A DNA stretch of 64,000 nucleotides from an uncultured Actinomycetaceae bacterium (GCA_902464405.1 CABQJD010000004.1:84354-148353), one strand, 5' to 3'; shown: positions 27,463 to 35,257, counted from the stretch's first letter. Program-made: numbers and translations. The notes: generated by a model from the sequence alone, not told the origin.

Positions 27463-27601
27463 GCATATCTGCGGGTGCTAAGCTATACGTATTCTGCTAC
27501 TTCCCTACCGCATAGACGGAGCCTTTACTCTACAGACAAAGCGTCACAGCAAGTATGCATATCCACCGTAAATAGCCGAGCAGAGACCCTATAATTCAGG
27601 T

Positions 27602-27841
27602 ATGCGCACATTGATAGATGACGATGATACTAACCTGCCTGAACTTTCACAGAGAGTTTGTATTGCTTGGGCAAAAAGCACGTACACCTCTAAAGATGAT
27701 GATATTTTTGCCACCAATCCACTGTGGCTACCGCTATTTTATCACTGCGCAGATGCCGGGCATATCGGCAAGCTACTAGCCCAAGAATGGTTTGCACCGC
27801 GCCAGCGAAAAATACTGGCGCAGGCTCCAGGAAAGGCGTAA
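27602..27841 (+). pseudogene. cas3 5' fragment (HD nuclease N-terminus)
   Basis: A 79-residue frame with CIAWAKST, then WLPLFYHCADAGHIGKLLAQ and EWFAPRQRK. This is the pattern at the N-terminus of type I-E Cas3 HD domains (WAKS... wLPL..H..D...v...L...W), where the H and D bind metal. A full Cas3 is about 900 residues, so over 90% is missing, and no other cas gene is present in the window. It has an ideal leaderless promoter, TATAAT (27590-27595) ending six bases before ATG 27602. The stop codon lies inside a CRISPR-like repeat, so the break point is at the repeat. Homology is judged by eye on a short sequence. Confidence 0.6.
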
Positions 27842-27866
27842 ACCCCACGCACGCGGGGGTGATCCG
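27838..27866 (+). CRISPR. Solitary degenerate type I-E-like repeat
   Basis: 29 bases with CCCCACGCACGCGGGG at the centre and GTGATCCG at the 3' end, which resembles actinobacterial type I-E repeats (CCCCGC..CGCGGGG.TGATCC). There is no second repeat at spacer distance. It directly follows the cas3 fragment and overlaps its stop codon. Confidence 0.55.
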
Positions 27867-27896
27867 CAATCATCGTCAAAGGCAATGATTGCGGAT
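27862..27896. other. Hairpin built on the end of the CRISPR-like repeat
   Basis: ATCCGCAATCAT (27862-27873) pairs perfectly with ATGATTGCGGAT (27885-27896) around an 11-base loop. Its first bases are the last five of the repeat. Confidence 0.6.
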
Positions 27897-27962
27897 ATAC
27901 AGCCATTCACGCCATGCCAGCAAGAAAACAATACCTACCACGACGATAACGAAGGATAAACT

Positions 27963-28238
27963 ATGAGCACACTAGACGATTTTCCAATCGTAGACAGCGT
28001 TGCAGGAATCAGCAATGAACAACTCAACGCCTACATCCAAGGAGCAGAAAACGGATACGACATCACCACTCTCAAGCGTATCCCTAACCCGTTCTTCCAA
28101 AAACTCCACCTCATCCCCAGCGACCTTACAGAAACCGTAAACGAACGAGCACGCGAAGAAAACGTTTCCGCTGAGCAAGTTATCCGCAAAGCCCTAGAAA
28201 ACTACCTCCAGCCAGCCAGCCAGAGTCTGGGAGTGTGA
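27963..28238 (+). CDS. Ribbon-helix-helix (CopG/Arc-type) antitoxin-like protein
   Basis: 91 residues. The N-terminal half includes a YIQGAENGYD segment like the AExGYD box of actinobacterial RHH antitoxins. The C-terminal half (LIPSDLTETVNERAREENV then SAEQVIRKALENYL) has the beta-strand, helix, turn, helix spacing of an RHH DNA-binding dimer. The ATG at 27963 has AAGGA six bases upstream. No toxin gene follows on the same strand: the next gene, relE, is convergent. It may be an orphan antitoxin or a regulator left from a lost module. It begins 97 bases after the solitary CRISPR-like repeat. Confidence 0.65.
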   Translation: MSTLDDFPIVDSVAGISNEQLNAYIQGAENGYDITTLKRIPNPFFQKLHLIPSDLTETVNERAREENVSAEQVIRKALENYLQPASQSLGV

Positions 28239-28321
28239 GAGCGGATTTTGGCGAGCGTAGAGGCAGGGTGCACTTTTGAGGCTTCATAGCTAACTTTCGA
28301 GTCTCCCGCGAGAGGCTTGGG

Positions 28322-28585
28322 TTAGCGGTATACCTGGCTTCGATGTCCGATGGAGACAGCTACGATGGTGAGCTGGTTGTCTTGGATGTCGCAGATGAGT
28401 CTGTAGTCTCCGACTCTGTAACGCCATTCTTCACTATGATTTTCCACCAGTCCTTTGCCTTTTGCTCTCGGGTTTTCGCACCCTTCTAGGTTCTTGCCTA
28501 TCCAGTTCAGGATGAGGCGTTGCACGCTCTTATCGAGCTTTTTCAGCTGTTTTTTAGCTCTCTCGGAATATCTGACCGCATACAT
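28322..28585 (-). CDS. relE: RelE/ParE-superfamily toxin
   Basis: 87 residues with the RelE fold signature: YSERAKKQLKKLDKSVQRLI, then the basic EEWRYRVGDYRLICDI strand pair and a C-terminal VAVSIGHRSQVYR. RelE toxins cut mRNA on the ribosome. The conserved Arg residues in WRYR and DYR and the C-terminal GHR are present, so it looks active. Its ATG (28585) overlaps the relB stop by one base (TGATG), so the toxin is made only after the antitoxin. It is part of the accessory island after tRNA-Lys. Confidence 0.9.
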   Translation of the reverse strand: MYAVRYSERAKKQLKKLDKSVQRLILNWIGKNLEGCENPRAKGKGLVENHSEEWRYRVGDYRLICDIQDNQLTIVAVSIGHRSQVYR

Positions 28586-28809
28586 CAATCATCAATCCCT
28601 AGCATGGCACACATTTCTTTGTGTGAATAGCTCACGGGATCGGCTTGGTATTCTGCGATAGCTTCGCGGTAGATAGCAAGGTCATATTCATCTTCAATTT
28701 TTTCTAATACAGCTGAACGGATGAGTTCTGACATTGATAGTCCGTTGATTTTCGCGTAGGACTTGAAGAGCTTTTCGTCTTGGTCGCTTAAACGTACTGA
28801 AACAGTCAC
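28585..28809 (-). CDS. relB: RelB-type ribbon-helix-helix antitoxin
   Basis: 74 residues: VTVSVRLSDQDEKLFKSYAK and GLSMSELIRSAVLEKIEDEY form the RHH DNA-binding domain, and the acidic C-terminal half (AIAEYQADPVSYSHKEMC) is the toxin-wrapping part. I choose GTG 28809 with GGAGGTGGAG just upstream. A longer frame exists but would begin with TTG inside the operator. The 19-bp palindrome at 28826-28844 lies over its promoter, as expected for conditional autoregulation by the RelBE complex. Confidence 0.88.
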   Translation of the reverse strand: MTVSVRLSDQDEKLFKSYAKINGLSMSELIRSAVLEKIEDEYDLAIYREAIAEYQADPVSYSHKEMCAMLGIDD

Positions 28810-28825
28810 AATCTCCACCTCCACA

Positions 28826-28844
28826 TGTATTATATTGTAATACA
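28826..28844. promoter_or_regulatory. relBE operator
   Basis: TGTATTA and TAATACA are perfect 7-base arms around a 5-base centre. On the - strand the right part forms the -10-like TATAAT. It ends 17 bases before the relB start. Confidence 0.7.
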
Positions 28845-28849
28845 ATCAC

Positions 28850-29171
28850 AATGCACAGGTATTCCTTGTCAAGACTTTATCTGTCTTTAGTGAAGTCTCC
28901 GAAGGAGTATCCTCGTTCTTTTTCGAGCTGCCATGAGCCTGCCCGAAGATTGCCGAGCATCTCCCCCCCCCAAAAAAAAAAGATTACTAGGATTATTCTT
29001 CTCTTTCCTCCCCGACGATCTCGCGGGAGCCCCTCAAGCAGCTGCAGAGCCATCGGGGGATGCAGAGCGAGAGGGGGAAACCCCCGCACACGAGAAGACG
29101 ATCCAAGAATACGGCAGATGATAAAATATTGGGAATACTCCTAGCATCATAGACGAAAGGGGGTAGCGTCT
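28850..29171. other. Mosaic intergenic stretch with C9/A10 tract
   Basis: A run of nine C (28963-28971) is followed by ten A (28972-28981). The next 100 bases (about 29005-29105) look clearly more GC-rich than their surroundings and have open frames on both strands with no recognisable product. On the - strand a frame ends with GNLRAGSWQLEKERGYSF, which might be the tail of a lost protein. The right end carries the ribosome site AAAGGGGG of the HipA-like gene. Confidence 0.45.
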
Positions 29172-30457
29172 ATGAGTAATGTGAAATATACATTGATGAA
29201 TAAAAATCGCGTGGTGCTTGATTTTTTATACGACATAGAAACGCATCATGTTGTAACGATTCTTGCTCTGCATGATAGTCACTATGCACCCCCAGCCATG
29301 ATTGACGTAAAAGGAAATATCACAAGGGCAGCTTTGGATAGTTGGTGGCAGCATCGTGCGATTCCTGCATCACGTGCTCAGCTTAAACAGCTCATGGAGA
29401 CACTGGATATTAACACTACGCTTGCTCTTGCCGAAAAAAGTTTTGGGTTATCCCTCTCCGATAGATATTGGATAAACAACCCTAGCCATCCTCAAGAATG
29501 GAAGAACATCAACTTTTTTGATAATGCTTTTACCGATGACCTTGGTATTCTCACACTCGGGCAAGACTCGTCCACACAAGACCCGAATTTGATGTCTCCT
29601 AATTCAACGGTAGGTGGCGATTTAAGTAAAAATGGACGATTGCGAATGGTCAAAGACTGCTCGTTAAAAGCGGTAGTGGTTTTGCTAATCAAGAAGTCTA
29701 TAACGAGGTAATTGCTACACATCTTCACCAACGACTGCTAGCAGAAGACGACTATATTCCCTACACGCTTCATCGCGAAGGACGCAGAACCTACTGTGCG
29801 TGTCCAAATATGCTAAAAGAAGATGAAGAACTAATACCAGCCCTGCACATTATTCGAAATCGGAAAAAATCTAATTCTCAAAACGATTATCAATTCCTTG
29901 TTTCCTGCTTTGAAAACTTGGGATTGAAAGGTGTGCAAACATACTTATCTAAAATGTTTGTTTGCGACTTCATAGTAGGTAACTTTGACAGACACTATCA
30001 AAACTTTGGCGTGATAAGGAATGTGGAAACACTTAAATACACACGTTCTGCGCCTATCTTTGATACAGGTAACAGTTTGTGGTGCAACACGCAATCATTA
30101 GACACTTACAAAGATTACAAACATATTGCAAAACCTTTTGGGCGTAAAGGTTTTTCTTCTTCACCGCAATTAGAACTCTTATCAGATTTCTCATGGTTCA
30201 ATCCAGACAAGCTAGACGGATTCACAAACGAAGTAGAAGCACTATTTAGACTAAATCCCAATATGCCTCAATCCCGTATCGAAAGAATTATTACAGGAAT
30301 TAACAGGCAAATAGAACAAGTGAACAAGCACATCACGAAATGTGAACAAACGAAAAATAAGAGTTTATCTCTGAGTAATGAAGTAAATACAATGCGTGCC
30401 GCATCAAAACAATTATCAAATAATACAATTTTTCATCACGATGACCTTGAGAGATGA
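29172..30457 (+). pseudogene. HipA/CtkA-like kinase, frameshifted
   Basis: Two adjacent frames together make one HipA-fold kinase of about 428 residues. The first (29172-about 29655) has SLSDRYWINNP and INFFDNAFTDDLG, typical of HipA/CtkA-like proteins of Firmicutes. The second, in the frame of 29657 onward, has LLVKSGSGFANQEVYNEVIA (P-loop-like and following segment), then DFIVGNFDRHYQNFGV, the catalytic D..H..N motif, and the metal-site APIFDTGNSLW. The frame changes between about 29650 and 29660 without a homopolymer run, so this looks like ordinary decay or a sequencing error. The gene starts with a strong ribosome site and ends 61 bases before the second CRISPR-like repeat. Confidence 0.8.
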
Positions 30458-30517
30458 TGCAACCAGCAAAACGGTATAGAGACGAATTGCCATCCCTAAA
30501 AAGAGGTGACGATTACT

Positions 30518-30546
30518 ATAAACCCCACGCACACGGAGATGATCTC
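30518..30546 (+). CRISPR. Second solitary CRISPR-like repeat
   Basis: Matches the repeat at 27838-27866 at 24 of 29 positions, including the identical core TAAACCCCACGCAC and the TGATC end. It is alone, with no repeat at spacer distance. A 63-codon frame crossing it (30454-30645) has no family features and I do not call it. Confidence 0.5.
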
Positions 30547-30607
30547 CATCCATACCCTATAGAGAAAATCCGCCAATTTCAGTCTTATCACTCTTTAATC
30601 GCGAGCT

Positions 30608-30826
30608 TCAAAGACAAACCTCATATTGCGATAGCCAAGATGTGAATTTATCGTCTTTGATATCGGCAATCAGGCGGTAATCACCGATACGATACCGCCA
30701 CAATCCAGCGAGATTGCCAGCTAAAACTGTGCCGTAACTGCGCGGATTATCTGTCTCCATGAGGTTTTTAGTAATCCAGCCTTCAACGGTTCGCTGGGTG
30801 TAGTAGTCAAGCTTCTTGAATTCTTA
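30608..30826 (-). pseudogene. Second relE, 5'-deleted and frameshifted at its end
   Basis: The frame reads FKKLDYYTQRTVEGWITKNL, later GLWRYRIGDYRLIADIKDDKF, clearly a RelE relative of the intact toxin at 28322-28585. The N-terminal 15 or so residues and the whole relB are missing: the ribosome site GGAGGTGGAAATT, like the one before relB, is joined almost directly to the middle of relE. A further one-base shift near 30650 destroys the last strand (the GHR motif). It lies next to the second CRISPR-like repeat. Confidence 0.8.
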
Positions 30827-30924
30827 ATTTCCACCTCCTTTCGCTTTTAGTGCATCGTACTATGATTCGCATTGTTTACGTCAAGCAAAGCCCCTAGAAT
30901 CCACCCAGCAACTCTCCAAAGAAA

Positions 30925-30973
30925 ATGCTGGGTGTCGTGCACAGCCTAAAAGGCTTCACAAAACACCCAGCAT
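30925..30973. terminator. Hairpin with an alternative partner
   Basis: ATGCTGGGTGT (30925-30935) pairs with ACACCCAGCAT (30963-30973). A third copy of the arm, CACCCAGCA at 30902-30910, can pair with the same TGCTGGGTG, so two hairpins exclude each other. Confidence 0.55.
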
Positions 30974-30999
30974 CTCAGCGCGCTACTATGTGCCCATCA

Positions 31000-31040
31000 C
31001 TTATCTCTTACTTCTCGCTCACGAATAAGTAGGAGATAAG
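31000..31040 (-). terminator. Hairpin at the 3' end of the adhesin gene
   Basis: CTTATCTCTTACTT (31000-31013) pairs with AAGTAGGAGATAAG (31027-31040), one T-G pair, 9 bases after the adhesin stop codon. No U-run. Confidence 0.6.
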
Positions 31041-31049
31041 CAGGCGCGA

Positions 31050-34000
31050 TTATTGCCGCTTACGCCTATATACGACTACGGCAGCACCCACCATAGACAT
31101 TAGCCCAGCAGCAAACAAAGCGGACAGAGAGAGCGCAGAACCAGTATTCGATAGCCCACGAGTGCCATTGCCGTTCGATCCATCCACAGGATTGCTGGGG
31201 CGAGGAGTCTCAGGCTCAGGATCAGGACTAGGACCAGGCTCAGGCTTCGACACAACAACCGTCTGAGCCTTATCACCCTTATCCTCATGCGTCACCACAT
31301 GCTTGGACGGCTTATCCTCACCCTTAAACGCAATCTCGTTATCCGACGTCGCAGTCTCAAACACGACATACGACACCCCAGGCTCCACCATCACATTCTC
31401 AAACGTCACCGTCTGCCTACCTGCCGCACTTGTCGGAGTAAACTTCACCGACGCCTCAGCCACCTGCTGAGGATCCACACCCTCACCAAGCTTCATCAAA
31501 CGACCAGACAACGTATACGACTGACCAACAACAAGACCCGCATAATTCACCGTATCAACAACAGTCTTAGCAGTCTTCCCATCAGCCACCAACGACAACG
31601 GAGCAGATTCCGAAGCAGAATTACCATCAACAGACACCGTCGTCTTCAACGACGAATCCGCCGGCCTATCAACACCAGGACCAGGCTCAGGCCCCGGACC
31701 AGGCGCAGGCACATCAGGCTTCGAGACAACAACCGTCTGAGCCTTATCACCCTTATCCTCATGCTTCACCACATGTGGCGAATCAGGGCGTCCATCGTTG
31801 TTGCTGTCGTAGAGGTTAGTATTAACGGATGTTGCAGTTTCGAAGACAACATAGGTTGCGCCTTCTTCGAGCTTCACATCACCAAAATTGAGCGTCCATG
31901 TACCGTTACCTGTTGCTGGATCAGCGGTAAAAGTATCGGTTGTGGTTGTTACTGCTTCTGCCTTGGTGCCATTATCGGTGATCTTATTTAATGTGCCAGT
32001 CACCTTGTATTGTTCACCTTTGACGAAACCGTTGTAGGTGATCGTATCGGTCACAGTCACATTGTTTTTGACCTGATCGGCAGAGAGAGTGACTGGCTGG
32101 TCTTTAGCCGCAGCTTTGCCACCGGCGGTGACGGTTGTCGCGAGCGTGCCTGTTGGATTCACGAACGGATCTGGTTTTTTCGTGTTCGTGACTTTCACAA
32201 GCATATTCTGCTTATCGCGCGTTTCAACAGTAATAGCTGTAGAACCGTTGAAATCAATAGTCCCATCTTCTTTAACAGTGAATTTGGTGTCAGCTAGTTT
32301 CTCATAACCCTGAGGTACTACTTCTTCTGTGAGAATATAGGTTCCTGCTTCGAGCGTGACGGGAGTAGGAACAGTGAGTGTGTTCCAGCCCATACGCGGA
32401 ACGTCCCCGCCTTTCTCGTAAGTAACTTTCAGGCGAGCACCCGTCAAGGGTTTACCGCCTTGGTCTACTTTTTGGAAGTCGTAGACGTGGCTCTTGGCAA
32501 CCCTGTTGACGACCACCGTCTGCGCATCATCTTTAGCATCGACATGCGAGGCTACAGGCTGCGCTCCATCATTCACTTTTCCATCTTTAACGTCGTCTGC
32601 TTTGTAGACGCGTTCGAGAACGGTCAAACCATTTTCACCGTCAGTAATATGCTTTGCTTCGATCTGAATCGGTACAGTCACCCGACCCGCATCTTCGCCA
32701 TTCTTGACCGTGAAGGGCTGCTGAGCAGAACCGACAATATTCGCCTCATCGCTCTCTTTGATGAGCGTTGCGACAGCCACATAGCTTCCAGCTTCGAAAC
32801 CTGAATAATAGACCGTATCCTGCACGGTCAAATTCTCCAAATCCTTGGAGCCAGTGATGACAGAGGTATTTTTACCCAGGTGCTCAGTGCCGCGTTGGAG
32901 CGAGGCACTCGTCCCGATAAACGGTACTTTCTCATTAGCTACCGACAATGCAGCCTTATCTTTATCAACTGTAGGCAGAGTTGCATGCCCCTCTTGATCA
33001 AAGGTATTCAAAACAACCTTGCCGTCTTGAGTAACAGTAAACTCTACGCTGTCGCGGAGTTTTTTGTATCCGTCAGGCGCTTTTACCTCAGTAAGAGTAT
33101 ATCTGTCTGCTTCGAGTTCGAGTTTACTCTCGCTATCTGTCGTGTGCCACGTATATGTTTTAGCGTGGTCTGTTGTGGAAGTGACTGTAAATGTAGCGCC
33201 CGCAAGTAACTTGGTTGCGTTATTTTGTTCAGTTTTGCGGAAAGTAACTGGATACTTTTTCGGCTCTTCTTTCACGTTCGCTAGCGTTACCGTCTTATCA
33301 GTTTGCGGCTTATACGTATCGCCGTCTTTAATTGAAAGGTTACCTTCACCATCGACCATGAAATCAATCGGGTTAGCATGCTTATAACCAGCAGGGGGTT
33401 TACGCTCTTCTAACTGGTATCGGCCAGGAAGCAGTGAAACCTTCTTACCTTCCGTAGCGCTAGAATCCCATGCACCCGCAATGCCGTTGACGTATTCTCC
33501 GGAGCCGTCTTCAAAGACTCGTCTCACAATAAGATTCGCACCAGCAAGCAGAGTATTTTTTTCGTTTACTTTCTTAACAGTAATCTCGTGTGTCTTACCG
33601 TCTGCTTGACGGTTTACCACAGTAAACACACCAGGAGCTTTCTGCTGGATCAGAGGCTGATCAAACTTATCGTTCTTCCACGCTTTGCCAGTTGCATCAA
33701 CCTCTGCAACAGTATAGGTCTCCAATCCATCCTTATCCGGGATATTAAAAGTAATATCCTCACCAGTCCACTTCTGCTTCTCAACGCCTAGTGCTGGTTT
33801 ACCGTTTTGAAGGAGCTGGAAATACACCTCAGGACGAGTAGCACTAGCATCAGCGCTCACGTTTTTCCAAGTTTTAGATACCTTTACAACGCCTGGAGTT
33901 GGCGCATTCTTCGTGTTCGTTACCTCAAATGATGTATCCGTCGTCTTTCTTACTTCGCCTGCAGTGTATCCTTCGGCAGACCAAGGAGAACCATCCTGTT

Positions 34001-34967
34001 TTACTTCCTTCACAGAATACTCTGCGAGTGATTGTTTGGATTGGATCGTAAACTTTGTCTGGTTGTCTACCATTTTTTGTGGCGTACCGAATTTAGTGTC
34101 GCCACGATAAAGCTGAATATATACGTCAGGAGTTTTCACGCCCGTCGCAACATTCTCCCATTTTTTCGTCACAGTAATATCTACAGGATCGTCCTTAAAA
34201 CGACCAGTAAACAACGCCTGATAGCCAAGACCTGATACGAATGAGGGCTTATAACCGCGAAACTCCATCTTATCAAATGGAACCTTCACCGTATTCAACG
34301 CATCTCGAACTAAATAAAAAGCAGCTTGTTGCTCTTTCGAATAAAACTTATCGAAAAGGTAGGGGTTTGCGTTAGGGCTAACGTTCAAACCGTCTGTCAA
34401 ACGCCAGAATTCATTTTGGATAACCTGATAGAACGGATCGCGTGCTTTACCGTAGTCACCATTCCACACTTGCCCAACAATATCAGTGGGATCTTCGAGA
34501 TAAATATAGGTCAACTTCGTGAAACGATCCCAATACTCATCTGCAGAGTGAGGGAGAACTGAATACACATGATTATCATTCATGAGTGTATACGTTGAGT
34601 CTTTAGTAAGGTCACGTTGCTGCTCAAAGATACCGTGCGGCTGACCATCTTCAGAAATAGAGGGGAATTTTTTACCATTCGCAAGACAGAACGTGAAATT
34701 TTCTGCAATTTCACGCTTCTCATCCGAGGTCACCATGCTCAAACGATTCGATGTACCAGCCGAATAATACTTCGAATCCCCCGAAACTCCTTGTCCGTCG
34801 TTCCGGAAACCTGCAGCAAACGCACTCCGCTGTAGACCAACCATCGCCGATACTATCAGCATGGCTACAAGTGCCACGCATACCAGCACCCGCCCCACAT
34901 TACCAACACGAGTGCCATGAGTACTGGTACTGCTTGTGAATACTGGGTTCACTGGATTCAGCCCCAT
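31050..34967 (-). CDS. Cell-wall-anchored adhesin with thioester, CnaB and VaFE repeat domains
   Basis: 1305 residues, exported and sortase-anchored. Residues about 25-52 are a signal peptide (VLVCVALVAMLIVSAMVGL...SAFA). Next comes a thioester-type domain with ENFTFCLANG (candidate Cys) and YQVIQNEFWRLTDG (candidate Gln), able to bond covalently to host amines in known relatives. Then several CnaB/SpaA domains (KVNEKNTLLAGANLIVRR, YQLEERKPPAGYK, YTLTEVKAPDGYK) that self-lock by Lys-Asn bonds. The last 550 residues hold VaFE-type repeats with YVVFETAT and HEDKGDKAQTVVV, followed by a Pro/Glu linker, the sorting motif LSNTG, a hydrophobic span and RRKRQ. ATG 34967 has AAGGAG five bases upstream. 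A G8 tract lies 102 bases before the start. Confidence 0.9.
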   Translation of the reverse strand: MGLNPVNPVFTSSTSTHGTRVGNVGRVLVCVALVAMLIVSAMVGLQRSAFAAGFRNDGQGVSGDSKYYSAGTSNRLSMVTSDEKREIAENFTFCLANGKKFPSISEDGQPHGIFEQQRDLTKDSTYTLMNDNHVYSVLPHSADEYWDRFTKLTYIYLEDPTDIVGQVWNGDYGKARDPFYQVIQNEFWRLTDGLNVSPNANPYLFDKFYSKEQQAAFYLVRDALNTVKVPFDKMEFRGYKPSFVSGLGYQALFTGRFKDDPVDITVTKKWENVATGVKTPDVYIQLYRGDTKFGTPQKMVDNQTKFTIQSKQSLAEYSVKEVKQDGSPWSAEGYTAGEVRKTTDTSFEVTNTKNAPTPGVVKVSKTWKNVSADASATRPEVYFQLLQNGKPALGVEKQKWTGEDITFNIPDKDGLETYTVAEVDATGKAWKNDKFDQPLIQQKAPGVFTVVNRQADGKTHEITVKKVNEKNTLLAGANLIVRRVFEDGSGEYVNGIAGAWDSSATEGKKVSLLPGRYQLEERKPPAGYKHANPIDFMVDGEGNLSIKDGDTYKPQTDKTVTLANVKEEPKKYPVTFRKTEQNNATKLLAGATFTVTSTTDHAKTYTWHTTDSESKLELEADRYTLTEVKAPDGYKKLRDSVEFTVTQDGKVVLNTFDQEGHATLPTVDKDKAALSVANEKVPFIGTSASLQRGTEHLGKNTSVITGSKDLENLTVQDTVYYSGFEAGSYVAVATLIKESDEANIVGSAQQPFTVKNGEDAGRVTVPIQIEAKHITDGENGLTVLERVYKADDVKDGKVNDGAQPVASHVDAKDDAQTVVVNRVAKSHVYDFQKVDQGGKPLTGARLKVTYEKGGDVPRMGWNTLTVPTPVTLEAGTYILTEEVVPQGYEKLADTKFTVKEDGTIDFNGSTAITVETRDKQNMLVKVTNTKKPDPFVNPTGTLATTVTAGGKAAAKDQPVTLSADQVKNNVTVTDTITYNGFVKGEQYKVTGTLNKITDNGTKAEAVTTTTDTFTADPATGNGTWTLNFGDVKLEEGATYVVFETATSVNTNLYDSNNDGRPDSPHVVKHEDKGDKAQTVVVSKPDVPAPGPGPEPGPGVDRPADSSLKTTVSVDGNSASESAPLSLVADGKTAKTVVDTVNYAGLVVGQSYTLSGRLMKLGEGVDPQQVAEASVKFTPTSAAGRQTVTFENVMVEPGVSYVVFETATSDNEIAFKGEDKPSKHVVTHEDKGDKAQTVVVSKPEPGPSPDPEPETPRPSNPVDGSNGNGTRGLSNTGSALSLSALFAAGLMSMVGAAVVVYRRKRQ

Positions 34968-35069
34968 GAATTCTCCTTATTTTCGCCACACACCCACGTA
35001 TGCCAAAAGCACGAAACTATCACAACAGTGCGCGGAACATAGACACGTTACCCGAAAACTCTACCCTTC

Positions 35070-35077
35070 GGGGGGGG
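35070..35077. repeat. G8 tract upstream of the adhesin gene
   Basis: Eight G on the + strand (C8 on the coding strand of the adhesin), 102 bases before its start codon. Confidence 0.85.
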
Positions 35078-35195
35078 CAGCGCAACATAGCGCATACAGA
35101 AAGCAAAACTATATAAAAGCAAAAGAAGGATACTAGTATCATGCACGCTTACAACAGCCTACATCTGACATCTATGCTTTTAGCTATATAGCAAA

Positions 35196-35257
35196 AAGTT
35201 AAGCCTTGAGCGTCTAGCCGAACGCCGATTGCTCGGGAACTACTCAAGGCTTAACTT
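35196..35257 (-). terminator. Perfect 15-bp hairpin upstream of the adhesin gene
   Basis: AAGTTAAGCCTTGAG (35196-35210) pairs with CTCAAGGCTTAACTT (35243-35257) around a 32-base loop. On the - strand the stem ends in a run of T (CTTTTTGC), on the + strand in CTTTAATTTT. It could stop a transcript moving toward the adhesin. Confidence 0.6.

Noticed and set aside
27838..27900. A functional CRISPR array
   Set aside because: Only one repeat is present at each site, with none at spacer distance, so I report lone repeat remnants and not an array.
28877..29089. 70-codon - strand frame across the C9/A10 tract
   Set aside because: The coding sequence would run through both homopolymers and has no homology I recognise. 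Only its last 25 codons look protein-like.
30454..30645. 63-codon frame overlapping the end of the HipA-like gene
   Set aside because: It runs through the CRISPR-like repeat and part of the relE remnant and has no domain features.
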